51,872 bases of DNA from an uncultured Bacilli bacterium (lineage in GTDB: Bacteria > Bacillota_I > Bacilli_A > RF39 > UBA660), in the NCBI GenBank assembly GCA_947631045.1, contig CANRJV010000004.1:1-51872 (forward strand), in the 5' to 3' direction. Shown piece by piece: positions 10,334 through 18,877 of this stretch; the first letter of the stretch is position 1, and the number at the start of each line of letters is the position of its first letter. A program made the translations under genes and the position numbers. The notes below the pieces were generated by a model. That model was not told the DNA's origin and ran no database searches. It worked only from the letters and a program-made list of their open reading frames with translations.

Positions 10334-12058
10334 ATGAGTGTTATAAAAGTAATGAGTGAAAATTTAGCCAATAAAATAGCCGCTGGGGAAGTAGTAGAAA
10401 AATGTGCCTCAGTTGTTAAAGAATTAGTAGAAAATAGTATTGATGCTAAGGCCACCGAAATTAAAGTGCATTTAATTAAGGGTGGCTTGGATTCGATTTC
10501 GGTTATTGATAATGGTATAGGAATGGATGAAGATGATTGTCATAATGCTTTTTTAAGGCATGCTACCAGTAAAATATTTAAAGATGATGATTTGTTCTTT
10601 ATAAATACTTTAGGGTTCCGGGGTGAAGCTTTACCTTCGATTGCAAGTGTTTCGGAGGTTGAATTAGAAAGTTCTCAAGGTGATGTGGGCCATTATATCC
10701 ATCTTAAAGGGGGTAAAATTTTGGACCAAAAGCCAAGTGGAAGAGGAAAAGGAACCAAAATAACGATTACGAATCTTTTTTATAATACTCCGGCTCGTTT
10801 AAAATATTTAAAAAGTGAAAATACGGAACTTGCTAATACTTCTTCTTTTTTAGAAAAATTATCTTTAGCGAGACCCGATGTGGCTTTTACTTTAACGAAT
10901 AATGGTAATCCCGTTTTAAAAACTAGTGGTAGTAATAATATGCTAAAGGCTATTCATGAAATATATGGTTTAAATGTATCTTCTAAAATGCTTCCTATTA
11001 AAGCGCTGAATGATGATTTTGAAATAAGTGGTTATGTTTGTAAACCCGAAATATTAAAGAGTAGTCGAAATCATTTAATTACTTTTATTAATGGCCGAGT
11101 TGTCCGTAATAATGAAATTAATAAAGCCATTAATGATGCTTATTATACTTATAAACCTGATGGTAAGTATCCCATTGTTGTTATTAATATTGAAACAGAT
11201 CCTACCTTAGTAGATGTAAATATTCATCCGACGAAACAAGATGTTAAGTTAAGCAAAATGAATTCTTTAACTACACTTTTATACGAAACTATCAAAAATG
11301 CTTTATATGAAAGTCTTTTAATTCCGGATGCCATTAAAAAAGAAGATGTTAAAGATTTAAATAAGGCTTTTGTTCCTTTAGAAAAAGAGGAAGATTTAAA
11401 AGAGGAAAAAGGTATGCAAACAACGATGGACTTTGGCGAGACTAGTGAGCCTATTAAAAATGAAGAATTTAAAAGTTTAGTGTTATATCCAGTAGGTTTA
11501 TGCTTAGGTACTTACATTGTTTGTGAAAATGATGAAGGAATATATCTTTTAGACCAACATGCCGCTCAAGAACGAGTTAATTATGAACACTATTTAAAAA
11601 ATTTGGCCGAAGATAAAATAATGGTTACCGATATGCTTGTTCCAATTACGATTGAACTAAGGGAAAGTGAATATTTGGAATTTAAAGCGCATCAAAATAT
11701 TTTTACTAATATGGGCTTTAAGTTTGAAGAGTTTGGTATTAATACTATTATTGTTAAAAGTCATCCAACTTGGCTTAGAAGAGGGATGGAAGAAGAAAGT
11801 ATTCGCAAAATTGTCGATTTAATAATTGGTTTAAAAGGAGATTTTGACCCTCTTAAATTTCGAGAAAATGTGGCTATTACTTTGGCTTGTAAAATGGCCA
11901 TTAAAGCTAATGAACATATTTCGATGTTGGAAATTGAAGGCCTTTTAAAAAATTTAGTTAAATGTGATAATCCTTATAATTGTCCTCATGGTAGACCCAC
12001 TATTATTAAATTTAGTATTTATGATTTGGAAAAAATGTTTAAAAGAGCCATGAATTAG
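10334..12058 (+). CDS. mutL: DNA mismatch repair protein MutL
   Basis: IAAGEVVEKCASVVKELVENSIDA, DNGIGMD, GFRGEALPSIASV, LDQHAAQERVNYE. Confidence 0.97.
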   Translation: MSVIKVMSENLANKIAAGEVVEKCASVVKELVENSIDAKATEIKVHLIKGGLDSISVIDNGIGMDEDDCHNAFLRHATSKIFKDDDLFFINTLGFRGEALPSIASVSEVELESSQGDVGHYIHLKGGKILDQKPSGRGKGTKITITNLFYNTPARLKYLKSENTELANTSSFLEKLSLARPDVAFTLTNNGNPVLKTSGSNNMLKAIHEIYGLNVSSKMLPIKALNDDFEISGYVCKPEILKSSRNHLITFINGRVVRNNEINKAINDAYYTYKPDGKYPIVVINIETDPTLVDVNIHPTKQDVKLSKMNSLTTLLYETIKNALYESLLIPDAIKKEDVKDLNKAFVPLEKEEDLKEEKGMQTTMDFGETSEPIKNEEFKSLVLYPVGLCLGTYIVCENDEGIYLLDQHAAQERVNYEHYLKNLAEDKIMVTDMLVPITIELRESEYLEFKAHQNIFTNMGFKFEEFGINTIIVKSHPTWLRRGMEEESIRKIVDLIIGLKGDFDPLKFRENVAITLACKMAIKANEHISMLEIEGLLKNLVKCDNPYNCPHGRPTIIKFSIYDLEKMFKRAMN

Positions 12059-12068
12059 CTCTTTTTTA
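12041..12068 (+). terminator. Rho-independent terminator of mutL
   Basis: AAAAGAGC-catgaatta-GCTCTTTTTT. Confidence 0.75.
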
Positions 12069-12124
12069 AATTAATTTCTTGCCAAAACCAAGAATATATA
12101 ATAAAATTAGGTTAGGTGATTTGG

Positions 12125-12550
12125 ATGTTACAAGAATTTAAAAAGTTTATTGCCAGAGGCAATGTAGTTGACCTTGCGGTTGGTGTTATCGTCGGAGCAG
12201 CTTTTGGAAATATTGTTACAAGTTTAGTTAATAATATTTTTACTCCTTTAATTGGAATTGTTTTTGGTGGCGTTGATTTTTCGGGATTATCCCTTACTAT
12301 TGGCGATGCCAACATTATGTACGGAGCCTTTATTCAATCGGTATTTGACTTTTTAATTACCGCGATTTGCTTATTTATTGTTGTTAAAATAATGAATAAA
12401 TTTAATAGTGATCTTCATAAGATTGGTAAAAAGGGTAAAAAGAATGAAGAAGAAAAAGAAGTTTTACCTCCAAAACCTGCTGATATCCTTTTATTAGAGG
12501 AAATTAGAGATTTACTAAAAGATAATAAAAAAGGAGCGAAGAAGAAATAA
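12125..12550 (+). CDS. mscL: large-conductance mechanosensitive channel
   Basis: [34 protein letters not shown]; start ATG 12125 (MLQEFKKF) is more likely than 12116. Confidence 0.95.
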   Translation: MLQEFKKFIARGNVVDLAVGVIVGAAFGNIVTSLVNNIFTPLIGIVFGGVDFSGLSLTIGDANIMYGAFIQSVFDFLITAICLFIVVKIMNKFNSDLHKIGKKGKKNEEEKEVLPPKPADILLLEEIRDLLKDNKKGAKKK

Positions 12551-12759
12551 TGGTTCAAAATATTATTTATTTAGTCGTTGGCCTTCTAGTTGGCCTTCTA
12601 ATCGGGTTCTTATTATCGCGTTTCTTAATGAAAAAGTATTTGACTAAAAATCCGCCGATTAATGAAAAAATGATTGAAGTTATGATGAGCAGCATGGGCA
12701 GGAAGCCTAGTCAAAAACAAGTAAAACAAGTAATGAATCAAATGAATAGATTTAAATAA
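12550..12759 (+). CDS. YneF family protein (UPF0154)
   Basis: N-terminal TM then ...[41 protein letters not shown]. Confidence 0.85.
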   Translation: MVQNIIYLVVGLLVGLLIGFLLSRFLMKKYLTKNPPINEKMIEVMMSSMGRKPSQKQVKQVMNQMNRFK

Positions 12760-12789
12760 ATCGTTGATGAAGAATAGTAATTATAAAAT

Positions 12790-12957
12790 TTTTTGAAGAG
12801 ACTTAGTGGTTGGTGCAAGCTAAGATAAAGATTATAATGAATCTACTTCTAAGAGTATCTAATACATACCGGTTAATACCGTTATCATAATTTAAGTTAA
12901 ATAAAGGATGGTACCGTCATTATGACTCCTTAAGTATCATTCTTTTTATTTTTAAAA
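12790..12957 (+). promoter_or_regulatory. T-box leader, serine (specifier UCU)
   Basis: AGAGACTTAGTGGTTGGTGCAAGCTAAG, GAATCTACTTC specifier region (TCT 12842-12844), GGATGGTACCGTC T-box sequence, directly upstream of serS. Confidence 0.88.
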
Positions 12958-12973
12958 GAAAGAGGGAATAAAA

Positions 12974-14269
12974 ATGATAGATATTAAATTAATTAGAGAA
13001 CAAAGAGATTTAGTCAAAGAAAATATTAAGAAAAAATTTCAAGATGAAAAATTACCTTTAGTCGATGAAGTGTATGAACTTGATATTAAATATCGGGAAT
13101 GTAAAACCAAAGCCGATAATTTAAAAGCCGAAAAAAATAAATTAAGTGCTAAAATTGGGGAATTAATGCGGGATAAAAAAGTAGATGAAGCGAGTAAAAT
13201 AAAAGAAGAAATTGCTCACATGAATGAAGAGATTCCTGCTTTAGAAAAAGAAGAAGAGTCTTTAGAAGAACAAGTTAAAAAAATAATGATGGTTATACCT
13301 AATATTATTGATGAAAGTGTGCCAATTGGTAAAGATGATAGTGAAAATGTGGAAATTGAAAAATATGGTGAACCAATAGTACCTTCTTATGAAATTCCTT
13401 ATCATGCTGATATTTGTGATTTATTTAATGGCCTTGATAAAGAAGCCGCAGGAAGAACGAGTGGGGAAGGATTCTACTACTTAAAAGGGGATATTGCTCG
13501 CCTTCATAGTGCGATGCTTGCTTATGCGAGAGACTTTATGATTAGCAAAGGATTTACTTATTGTGTTCCCCCTTTCATGATTAGAAGTGATGTTGTTGCT
13601 GGTGTTATGAGTTTTAAGGAAATGGAAGCCATGATGTATAAAATTGAAGGGGAAGATTTATACTTAATTGGGACTAGTGAACACTCAATGATGGGAAGAT
13701 TTATTGGGCAAATGTTAAAAGAAGAAGAATTACCTTTAACATTAACAAGTTATTCTCCATGCTTCCGAAAAGAAGGTGGTTCTCACGGTCTAGAGGAAAG
13801 AGGTTTATACCGTGTTCATCAATTTGAAAAACAAGAAATGGTTGTTTTATGTAAAATGGAAGAGGGGATGGACTGGTATAATAAAATGTGGAGTTATACA
13901 GTTGAATTCTTTAGAAGTTTAGATATTCCAGTTAGAACTCTTGAATGTTGTAGTGGCGATTTAGCCGATTTAAAAGTTAAATCATGTGATGTGGAAGCTT
14001 GGAGTCCAAGACAACAAAAATATTTTGAAGTTGGTTCTTGCTCAATTTTAGGGGATGCCCAAACGAGAAGACTAGGTATTCGTTATAAAGGTAGTGAAGG
14101 CACTAAATATTTATGTTCTTTAAACAATACAGTGGTAGCCACTCCAAGAGGTTTAATCGCTCTTTTAGAAAATAACTATCAAGAAGACGGAAGCGTATTA
14201 ATTCCAAAGGCACTTCAACCTTACATGGGAGGACTTACTAAATTAGAAAAAATAAAGAAGGAAAAATAA
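12974..14269 (+). CDS. serS: seryl-tRNA synthetase
   Basis: MIDIKLIREQ, TSEHSMMGRF, SPCFRKEGG, RVHQFEKQEMV, EVGSCSILGDAQTRRLGIRYK. Confidence 0.96.
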   Translation: MIDIKLIREQRDLVKENIKKKFQDEKLPLVDEVYELDIKYRECKTKADNLKAEKNKLSAKIGELMRDKKVDEASKIKEEIAHMNEEIPALEKEEESLEEQVKKIMMVIPNIIDESVPIGKDDSENVEIEKYGEPIVPSYEIPYHADICDLFNGLDKEAAGRTSGEGFYYLKGDIARLHSAMLAYARDFMISKGFTYCVPPFMIRSDVVAGVMSFKEMEAMMYKIEGEDLYLIGTSEHSMMGRFIGQMLKEEELPLTLTSYSPCFRKEGGSHGLEERGLYRVHQFEKQEMVVLCKMEEGMDWYNKMWSYTVEFFRSLDIPVRTLECCSGDLADLKVKSCDVEAWSPRQQKYFEVGSCSILGDAQTRRLGIRYKGSEGTKYLCSLNNTVVATPRGLIALLENNYQEDGSVLIPKALQPYMGGLTKLEKIKKEK

Positions 14270-14475
14270 TTTTCTTTCTTTTTTCATTTCAACCCAAAAA
14301 AACACAAATATTAAAAGTTTTTCCAATTCAACAAAAAACTTTATTTTAAGTAATTTTAATAATATAGTGATTTCAAGAGATTTTAATCACTTACTTTTAT
14401 TGTAAAAAAGTGGCAGAAATGCCAAAAAAATACAATGAGGATAAAATTTATATCTAGGAGAAAAGGATTATATAT

Positions 14476-14768
14476 ATGGAAAATATTGAAAAATTTTTAA
14501 ATAAAAATCTTAATTATCATTCTTCAGGTTATGTTATTTTAACATATCAAAAAGGAGTAACCAAAAGTATAGTTAAAGGAAATAGACAAGTGCTGATACT
14601 ATAGTTTTCAGTGGTTTTACTGGTCCTTCTTTCTTAATTGATTTCGAAAGAGAAATTATTATTGTGGTAATGGCCAATGTAATGCATAATACCAAATTAA
14701 ACCGGGAAGAAAGAAAAAAGATTACTGATAAACTAATTGAAATGCTATATAATAATCTTTTAAATTAA
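14476..14768 (+). pseudogene. decayed serine hydrolase (beta-lactamase-like) remnant with internal deletion and frameshift
   Basis: Frame 1 MENIEKFLNKNLNYHSSGYVILTYQKGVTKSIVKGNRQ...stop; other frame from 14592 ADTIVFSGFTGPSFLIDFEREIIIVVMANVMHNTKLNREERKKITDKLIEMLYNNLLN*, the C-terminal GFTG-S-IDPE--IVVVLLTN type motif of the family. Confidence 0.65.
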
Positions 14769-14791
14769 GAAAATAGCCTTTTTAAAAGGAT

Positions 14792-14820
14792 GTACTTTTT
14801 CCCTATATTTAGCATAGATT
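14792..14820 (+). promoter_or_regulatory. sigmaE-like promoter candidate upstream of cotE
   Basis: GTACTTT-14-CATAGATT. Confidence 0.4.
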
Positions 14821-14839
14821 AAATTAGGGAGTGATAAAT

Positions 14840-15391
14840 TTGTCTAATTTTAGAGAAATTGTAACAAAAGCTGTCATTGGGAAAGCCAAAAAAACGAGTG
14901 GTAATAAATTTACTATTACACCCGAAGAAAGACCAAATACAGTTTTAGGATGTTGGGTAATAAATAATACATTTAATGGTTCCAATAATAATGGCAGTGT
15001 TTTAATTGAAGGTTCATTTGATGTAAATGTTTGGTATTCTTATGATAATGATACGAAAACGGCAGTTAGTACGAAAAGATTTACTTATACGGATAAAATG
15101 AATGTTCCTCTTAAAAACGATACAGTTTTAGATAATAATTCGGAAATTATTGTAAGAAGTCTAAAACAACCCACAGTTACTAATGTCGATATTAATAATG
15201 GTAATGTAGAATTAACGATTGAAAAAGAATTAGGTGTGGAAATCGTTGGTAATACTAAAGTTAAAATCTCGGTTGAAGATTTAGATGATGATTATGTAGA
15301 ATTAATTGATGATGATTTAGATAAAGAAATAGATAAGGGTATAGAAGACATTAAAGAAGATTATTTAGATGCGGAAGTAGTAGATAAATAG
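14840..15391 (+). CDS. cotE: outer spore coat protein CotE-like
   Basis: SNFREIVTKAVIGKAKKTSGNKFTITPEERPNTVLGCWVINN...VEGSFDVNVWYSYDNDTKT.. tracks B. subtilis CotE (recalled); TTG start 14840 after RBS GGGAGTG; acidic C-terminus. Confidence 0.85.
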   Translation: MSNFREIVTKAVIGKAKKTSGNKFTITPEERPNTVLGCWVINNTFNGSNNNGSVLIEGSFDVNVWYSYDNDTKTAVSTKRFTYTDKMNVPLKNDTVLDNNSEIIVRSLKQPTVTNVDINNGNVELTIEKELGVEIVGNTKVKISVEDLDDDYVELIDDDLDKEIDKGIEDIKEDYLDAEVVDK

Positions 15392-15408
15392 TTGTCAACG
15401 AAAAAATG

Positions 15409-15437
15409 TTGACATGATTAAGAAGTGATGTTATACT
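15409..15437 (+). promoter_or_regulatory. sigmaA-type promoter of rpsP
   Basis: TTGACA-17-TATACT; -35 lies in a TGTCAAC-N8-GTTGACA dyad. Confidence 0.8.
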
Positions 15438-15464
15438 AATAGTAATAAAAAAGGAGGCATTATA

Positions 15465-15746
15465 ATGGCAGTTAAATTAAGATTAAAAAGAATGGGATCA
15501 AAGCAAAAACCTTTTTATCGTATTGTTGCGGCTGATTCACATTCACCAAGAGATGGACGTTTTATCGAAACATTAGGTACTTACGATCCACTTAAAGGTG
15601 CCGAAGTAGTTAAAATTGATGAAGAAAAAATTTTAAATTGGTTAAGCAATGGGGCTGAACCAACACCAACAGTTAGAAATATTTTATCAAGAGAAGGAAT
15701 TATGGCAAAACATGCGGCATCTAAGAATAATTCTAAAAAGAAGTAG
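15465..15746 (+). CDS. rpsP: 30S ribosomal protein S16
   Basis: [42 protein letters not shown]. Confidence 0.98.
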   Translation: MAVKLRLKRMGSKQKPFYRIVAADSHSPRDGRFIETLGTYDPLKGAEVVKIDEEKILNWLSNGAEPTPTVRNILSREGIMAKHAASKNNSKKK

Positions 15747-15756
15747 GTAGGCATTT

Positions 15757-16002
15757 ATGAATGTTGTAGATTTTGCCGAATATTTAGTAAAAAGTATTGT
15801 CGTTAATAAAGAACTTGTTAAAGTTTCTCTTTTTGAAGCTGATGATGACATAACTATTTTAGAAATTCTTGTTCCTGAAGCAGATATGGGAAGAGTAATT
15901 GGCAAGAATGGAAAAACATCTACATCTATTAGAACTTTAATTCAAGCCTATGCGGCAATTAATAAAATGCCAAAAGTAAAAATTAATATTGATTCTTTTT
16001 AA
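15757..16002 (+). CDS. khpA: KH-domain RNA-binding protein KhpA (YlqC)
   Basis: VPEADMGRVIGKNGKTSTSIRTLI KH motif; follows rpsP as in B. subtilis. Confidence 0.92.
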   Translation: MNVVDFAEYLVKSIVVNKELVKVSLFEADDDITILEILVPEADMGRVIGKNGKTSTSIRTLIQAYAAINKMPKVKINIDSF

Positions 16003-16026
16003 GAAATAGTATCTATTTCTTTTTTT
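16002..16026 (+). terminator. Rho-independent terminator
   Basis: AGAAATA-gtatc-TATTTCTTTTTTT. Confidence 0.7.
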
Positions 16027-16047
16027 CGAGTTAGGGGGGAGGTTATC

Positions 16048-17961
16048 ATGATAAGAATTGCGGAAGTATGTGGCACTTGTAAGGGAAGTACGAATGCTTT
16101 AAATTTAGTTTATGAAATATATGAAAAAGAAATGCAAAAAGAAAACCCAAAAAATATTTGCATATATAAAGAGATATTACACAATGAAAAAGTCATGGAA
16201 GAATTAAATGATTTAGGTATTATAACTATTGATAGCTTAGAAGAAGCAAGTAGTGATGATATTGTTATTTTAAGAGCTCATGGCGAAGGAGCAGCCACTT
16301 ATGAATATTTAAAAAGTCATCATATTGAATATTATGATGCTACTTGTCCTAAAGTAAAGAAAATTCATGAAGAAGTTTTTCAAAAATATAATGAAGGTTA
16401 TGAAATAATTATTGTGGGTAAAAAAGATCATCCAGAAGTTATTGGAACTAATGGCTGGTGTCATAATGAGGCCATTATCATTGAAAATAGTTCGGACTTA
16501 GTAAAAGTTACAAGCGGCAAAAAGAAATATCTTACGTGCCAAACCACGGCTAGTCCTAACATTTTTCAAGATATAGCTAAAAGATTACAAGATTTATATC
16601 CCGATATCGAAATTAGTGATGCTACTTGTAATGCTGTAAGAAGAATTAAAGAAAGCAGCCTAAATTTAGCTAAAGATGTAGATATGATGTTTGTAATTGG
16701 AGGAATTAACAGTAGTAATACGAAAGAAATTTATGAGGCTGTTTCAAACTGCGTTCCTTGTTATAAATTTTCGGATATTACAGAATTTATGACTTTTATT
16801 TTAGATAATAAGGAAATAACTAATAAAACTAATATTGGTTTTACGGGGGGAGCATCTACTCCCATTAAAGAAATATATAATTATAAATATTTATTAAGTT
16901 TTCTTTTGTTTTATAAAGAAAAGTATCAAGAATTTAATAGTCATCAACAAGAATTTAATGACGAAATGCTTAGCGATGATGATAATGATATAGTCAAAAA
17001 AATGATTACTATGTTTCAAGATTTAAATCAAGATGGCAAATATATAAGAGCTTCTTTAATAGCTTTAGGTTATTATTTAACTAATCATGATGATCATAAT
17101 TACTTGGATTTATGTTATGCTTATGAAATATTTCAAACCGCTATTTTAATTCATGATGATATTATTGATAATGCGAGAATGCGGAGAGGCAAAGAAACTA
17201 TTCCAAGAAGAATATGCCATGAATATTTAAATTTGGCGAGTGATTCTGATTACCATAATGATGTTTTGAAACTGGCAAATTCGATAGCTATATGTGCGGG
17301 AGATTTTGGCCTTTATGAAGCTAATAAAGTTTTAGTTAAAAAGTATGGTTCTTTTAAAGAATTTGCTCAACTTTTTGCATATTATAACGATATTATTATT
17401 AAAACAATTAAAGGAGAAACTATTGATGCAGCTTTACCTTTCTTAGGAAAATATGATTTAAAAGAAGTTACTGAGAAAGATATTTTTGATATTTATCATT
17501 TAAAAACTAGTTGGTATACCATTATTGGCCCTTTCATGTTAGGTTATATTTTGGGAGGCTCTAACCCTAATAAAAATCTGGAAAATGTTTTAAATAAAAT
17601 TGGTTTATCATTTCAAATTAAAGATGATCTTCTTGGCATATTCTCATCATCGGAAGATATAGGTAAATCTAATACTTCCGATATTGAAGAATTTAAACAA
17701 ACCATTTTATATTCTTATGTTATCAATACCCCTTATAAAGAAGATTTCTTAAAAATATATGGTAATCATGAAATAAGCAAAGATGATTTAGAAGAAATAA
17801 GAGCTATTTTAAAATTAAGTGGGGCGTATGATTATGCTAATTCATATTTAAGTGATTTATATGCTGAATCTTTAGATTTAATAGATGAGTTAGAAATTGC
17901 TGAATTTGGCAAAGACATCTTGAAAGGTTTGCTAATTTATATTAATATAAGATATAAGTAG
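16048..17961 (+). CDS. fusion: IspH (HMBPP reductase) - E-polyprenyl diphosphate synthase
   Basis: N-term IspH motifs CGTCKGS, LHNEKVMEEL, LRAHGEG, DATCPKVKKIHEEV, KDHPEVIGTNG, CQTTASP, SDATCNAVRRIKES, GGINSSNTKE, GFTGGASTP; C-term DGKYIRASL, HDDIIDNARMRRGKET (FARM), LKTSWYTIIGP, FQIKDDLLGIF (SARM); one uninterrupted frame. Confidence 0.93.
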   Translation: MIRIAEVCGTCKGSTNALNLVYEIYEKEMQKENPKNICIYKEILHNEKVMEELNDLGIITIDSLEEASSDDIVILRAHGEGAATYEYLKSHHIEYYDATCPKVKKIHEEVFQKYNEGYEIIIVGKKDHPEVIGTNGWCHNEAIIIENSSDLVKVTSGKKKYLTCQTTASPNIFQDIAKRLQDLYPDIEISDATCNAVRRIKESSLNLAKDVDMMFVIGGINSSNTKEIYEAVSNCVPCYKFSDITEFMTFILDNKEITNKTNIGFTGGASTPIKEIYNYKYLLSFLLFYKEKYQEFNSHQQEFNDEMLSDDDNDIVKKMITMFQDLNQDGKYIRASLIALGYYLTNHDDHNYLDLCYAYEIFQTAILIHDDIIDNARMRRGKETIPRRICHEYLNLASDSDYHNDVLKLANSIAICAGDFGLYEANKVLVKKYGSFKEFAQLFAYYNDIIIKTIKGETIDAALPFLGKYDLKEVTEKDIFDIYHLKTSWYTIIGPFMLGYILGGSNPNKNLENVLNKIGLSFQIKDDLLGIFSSSEDIGKSNTSDIEEFKQTILYSYVINTPYKEDFLKIYGNHEISKDDLEEIRAILKLSGAYDYANSYLSDLYAESLDLIDELEIAEFGKDILKGLLIYINIRYK

Positions 17962-17971
17962 GGTAGATATT

Positions 17972-18799
17972 ATGAGAAGTAAGAAAATGAAAATCAAAAA
18001 GAAAGATTATCGTAAGCTAAATAGAACTTTAGGTTGGCTTTTTGCTATTATCATTATTATTTTAGTCTTTGTCTTTATTATTGGTTTAATTCCTACAAAA
18101 GATAAGAGTGATTTAGAAACTTATAATGTAAATAATACTACTAAAGAATATATGAGAATAAATAATAGAGTTGTTTATTTAACTAATTTAGAAGAATTAA
18201 TGCTTAATTATGAAGATAAAAGAATTTCATTAAAAGATTATATTGCAAGTCATGATAATGATTTAGATAAAGTTATGACTGATTTAGCAAGTTACTTAAA
18301 AGTCAAAACCGCTTTAAAAGATGGAGGTACTATTATCTATGAAGTAGATGATAAAAATATATTTAATGAAGATATAACAGTTATTAAATGTCATACAGAG
18401 GATGGCAATGAAGACATTTATTTTGGTAAAAATATGAATACAACTAATGCCTTTAAAAATGGAGCTTGTGGGAAAAATTATTTTGAGGATGTCTCTTTCA
18501 CTCGAATTTATACTTTAAGTAATATTAAAGATTTAGGTTTTAAAGAAGCTGAAGTTTATAATCCCGAAACTAAAGAAACCGAAATGAAAAAAAGTCATTA
18601 TTATGAACTTACTATTAAAGATCAAGATCAAACTTTAAAAATCGAAAGAGTAATGGATGATGAAAGTGTTAAGGCACTAATTAAGGGGGAAAAATATACT
18701 TTCTATTTTCAAAATAAATACGGGGAACTTATTAAAGATGAAATGGAAGATATCTTTAATAAGTGTACTTTAGAAAAAATTGTGTTATTAGAAGATTAA
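17972..18799 (+). CDS. membrane-anchored hypothetical protein
   Basis: 275 aa, basic N-terminus plus a single TM segment. Confidence 0.65.
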   Translation: MRSKKMKIKKKDYRKLNRTLGWLFAIIIIILVFVFIIGLIPTKDKSDLETYNVNNTTKEYMRINNRVVYLTNLEELMLNYEDKRISLKDYIASHDNDLDKVMTDLASYLKVKTALKDGGTIIYEVDDKNIFNEDITVIKCHTEDGNEDIYFGKNMNTTNAFKNGACGKNYFEDVSFTRIYTLSNIKDLGFKEAEVYNPETKETEMKKSHYYELTIKDQDQTLKIERVMDDESVKALIKGEKYTFYFQNKYGELIKDEMEDIFNKCTLEKIVLLED

Positions 18800-18812
18800 A
18801 TATCTTCTTTTT
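18790..18812 (+). terminator. Rho-independent terminator
   Basis: AGAAGAT-taaat-ATCTTCTTTTT. Confidence 0.7.
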
Positions 18813-18877
18813 GTTTGGTTGTCAATAGGGTGTGAAAATTTAGTTACCATTATTAAAAATAATGGTATAATTTAAGA

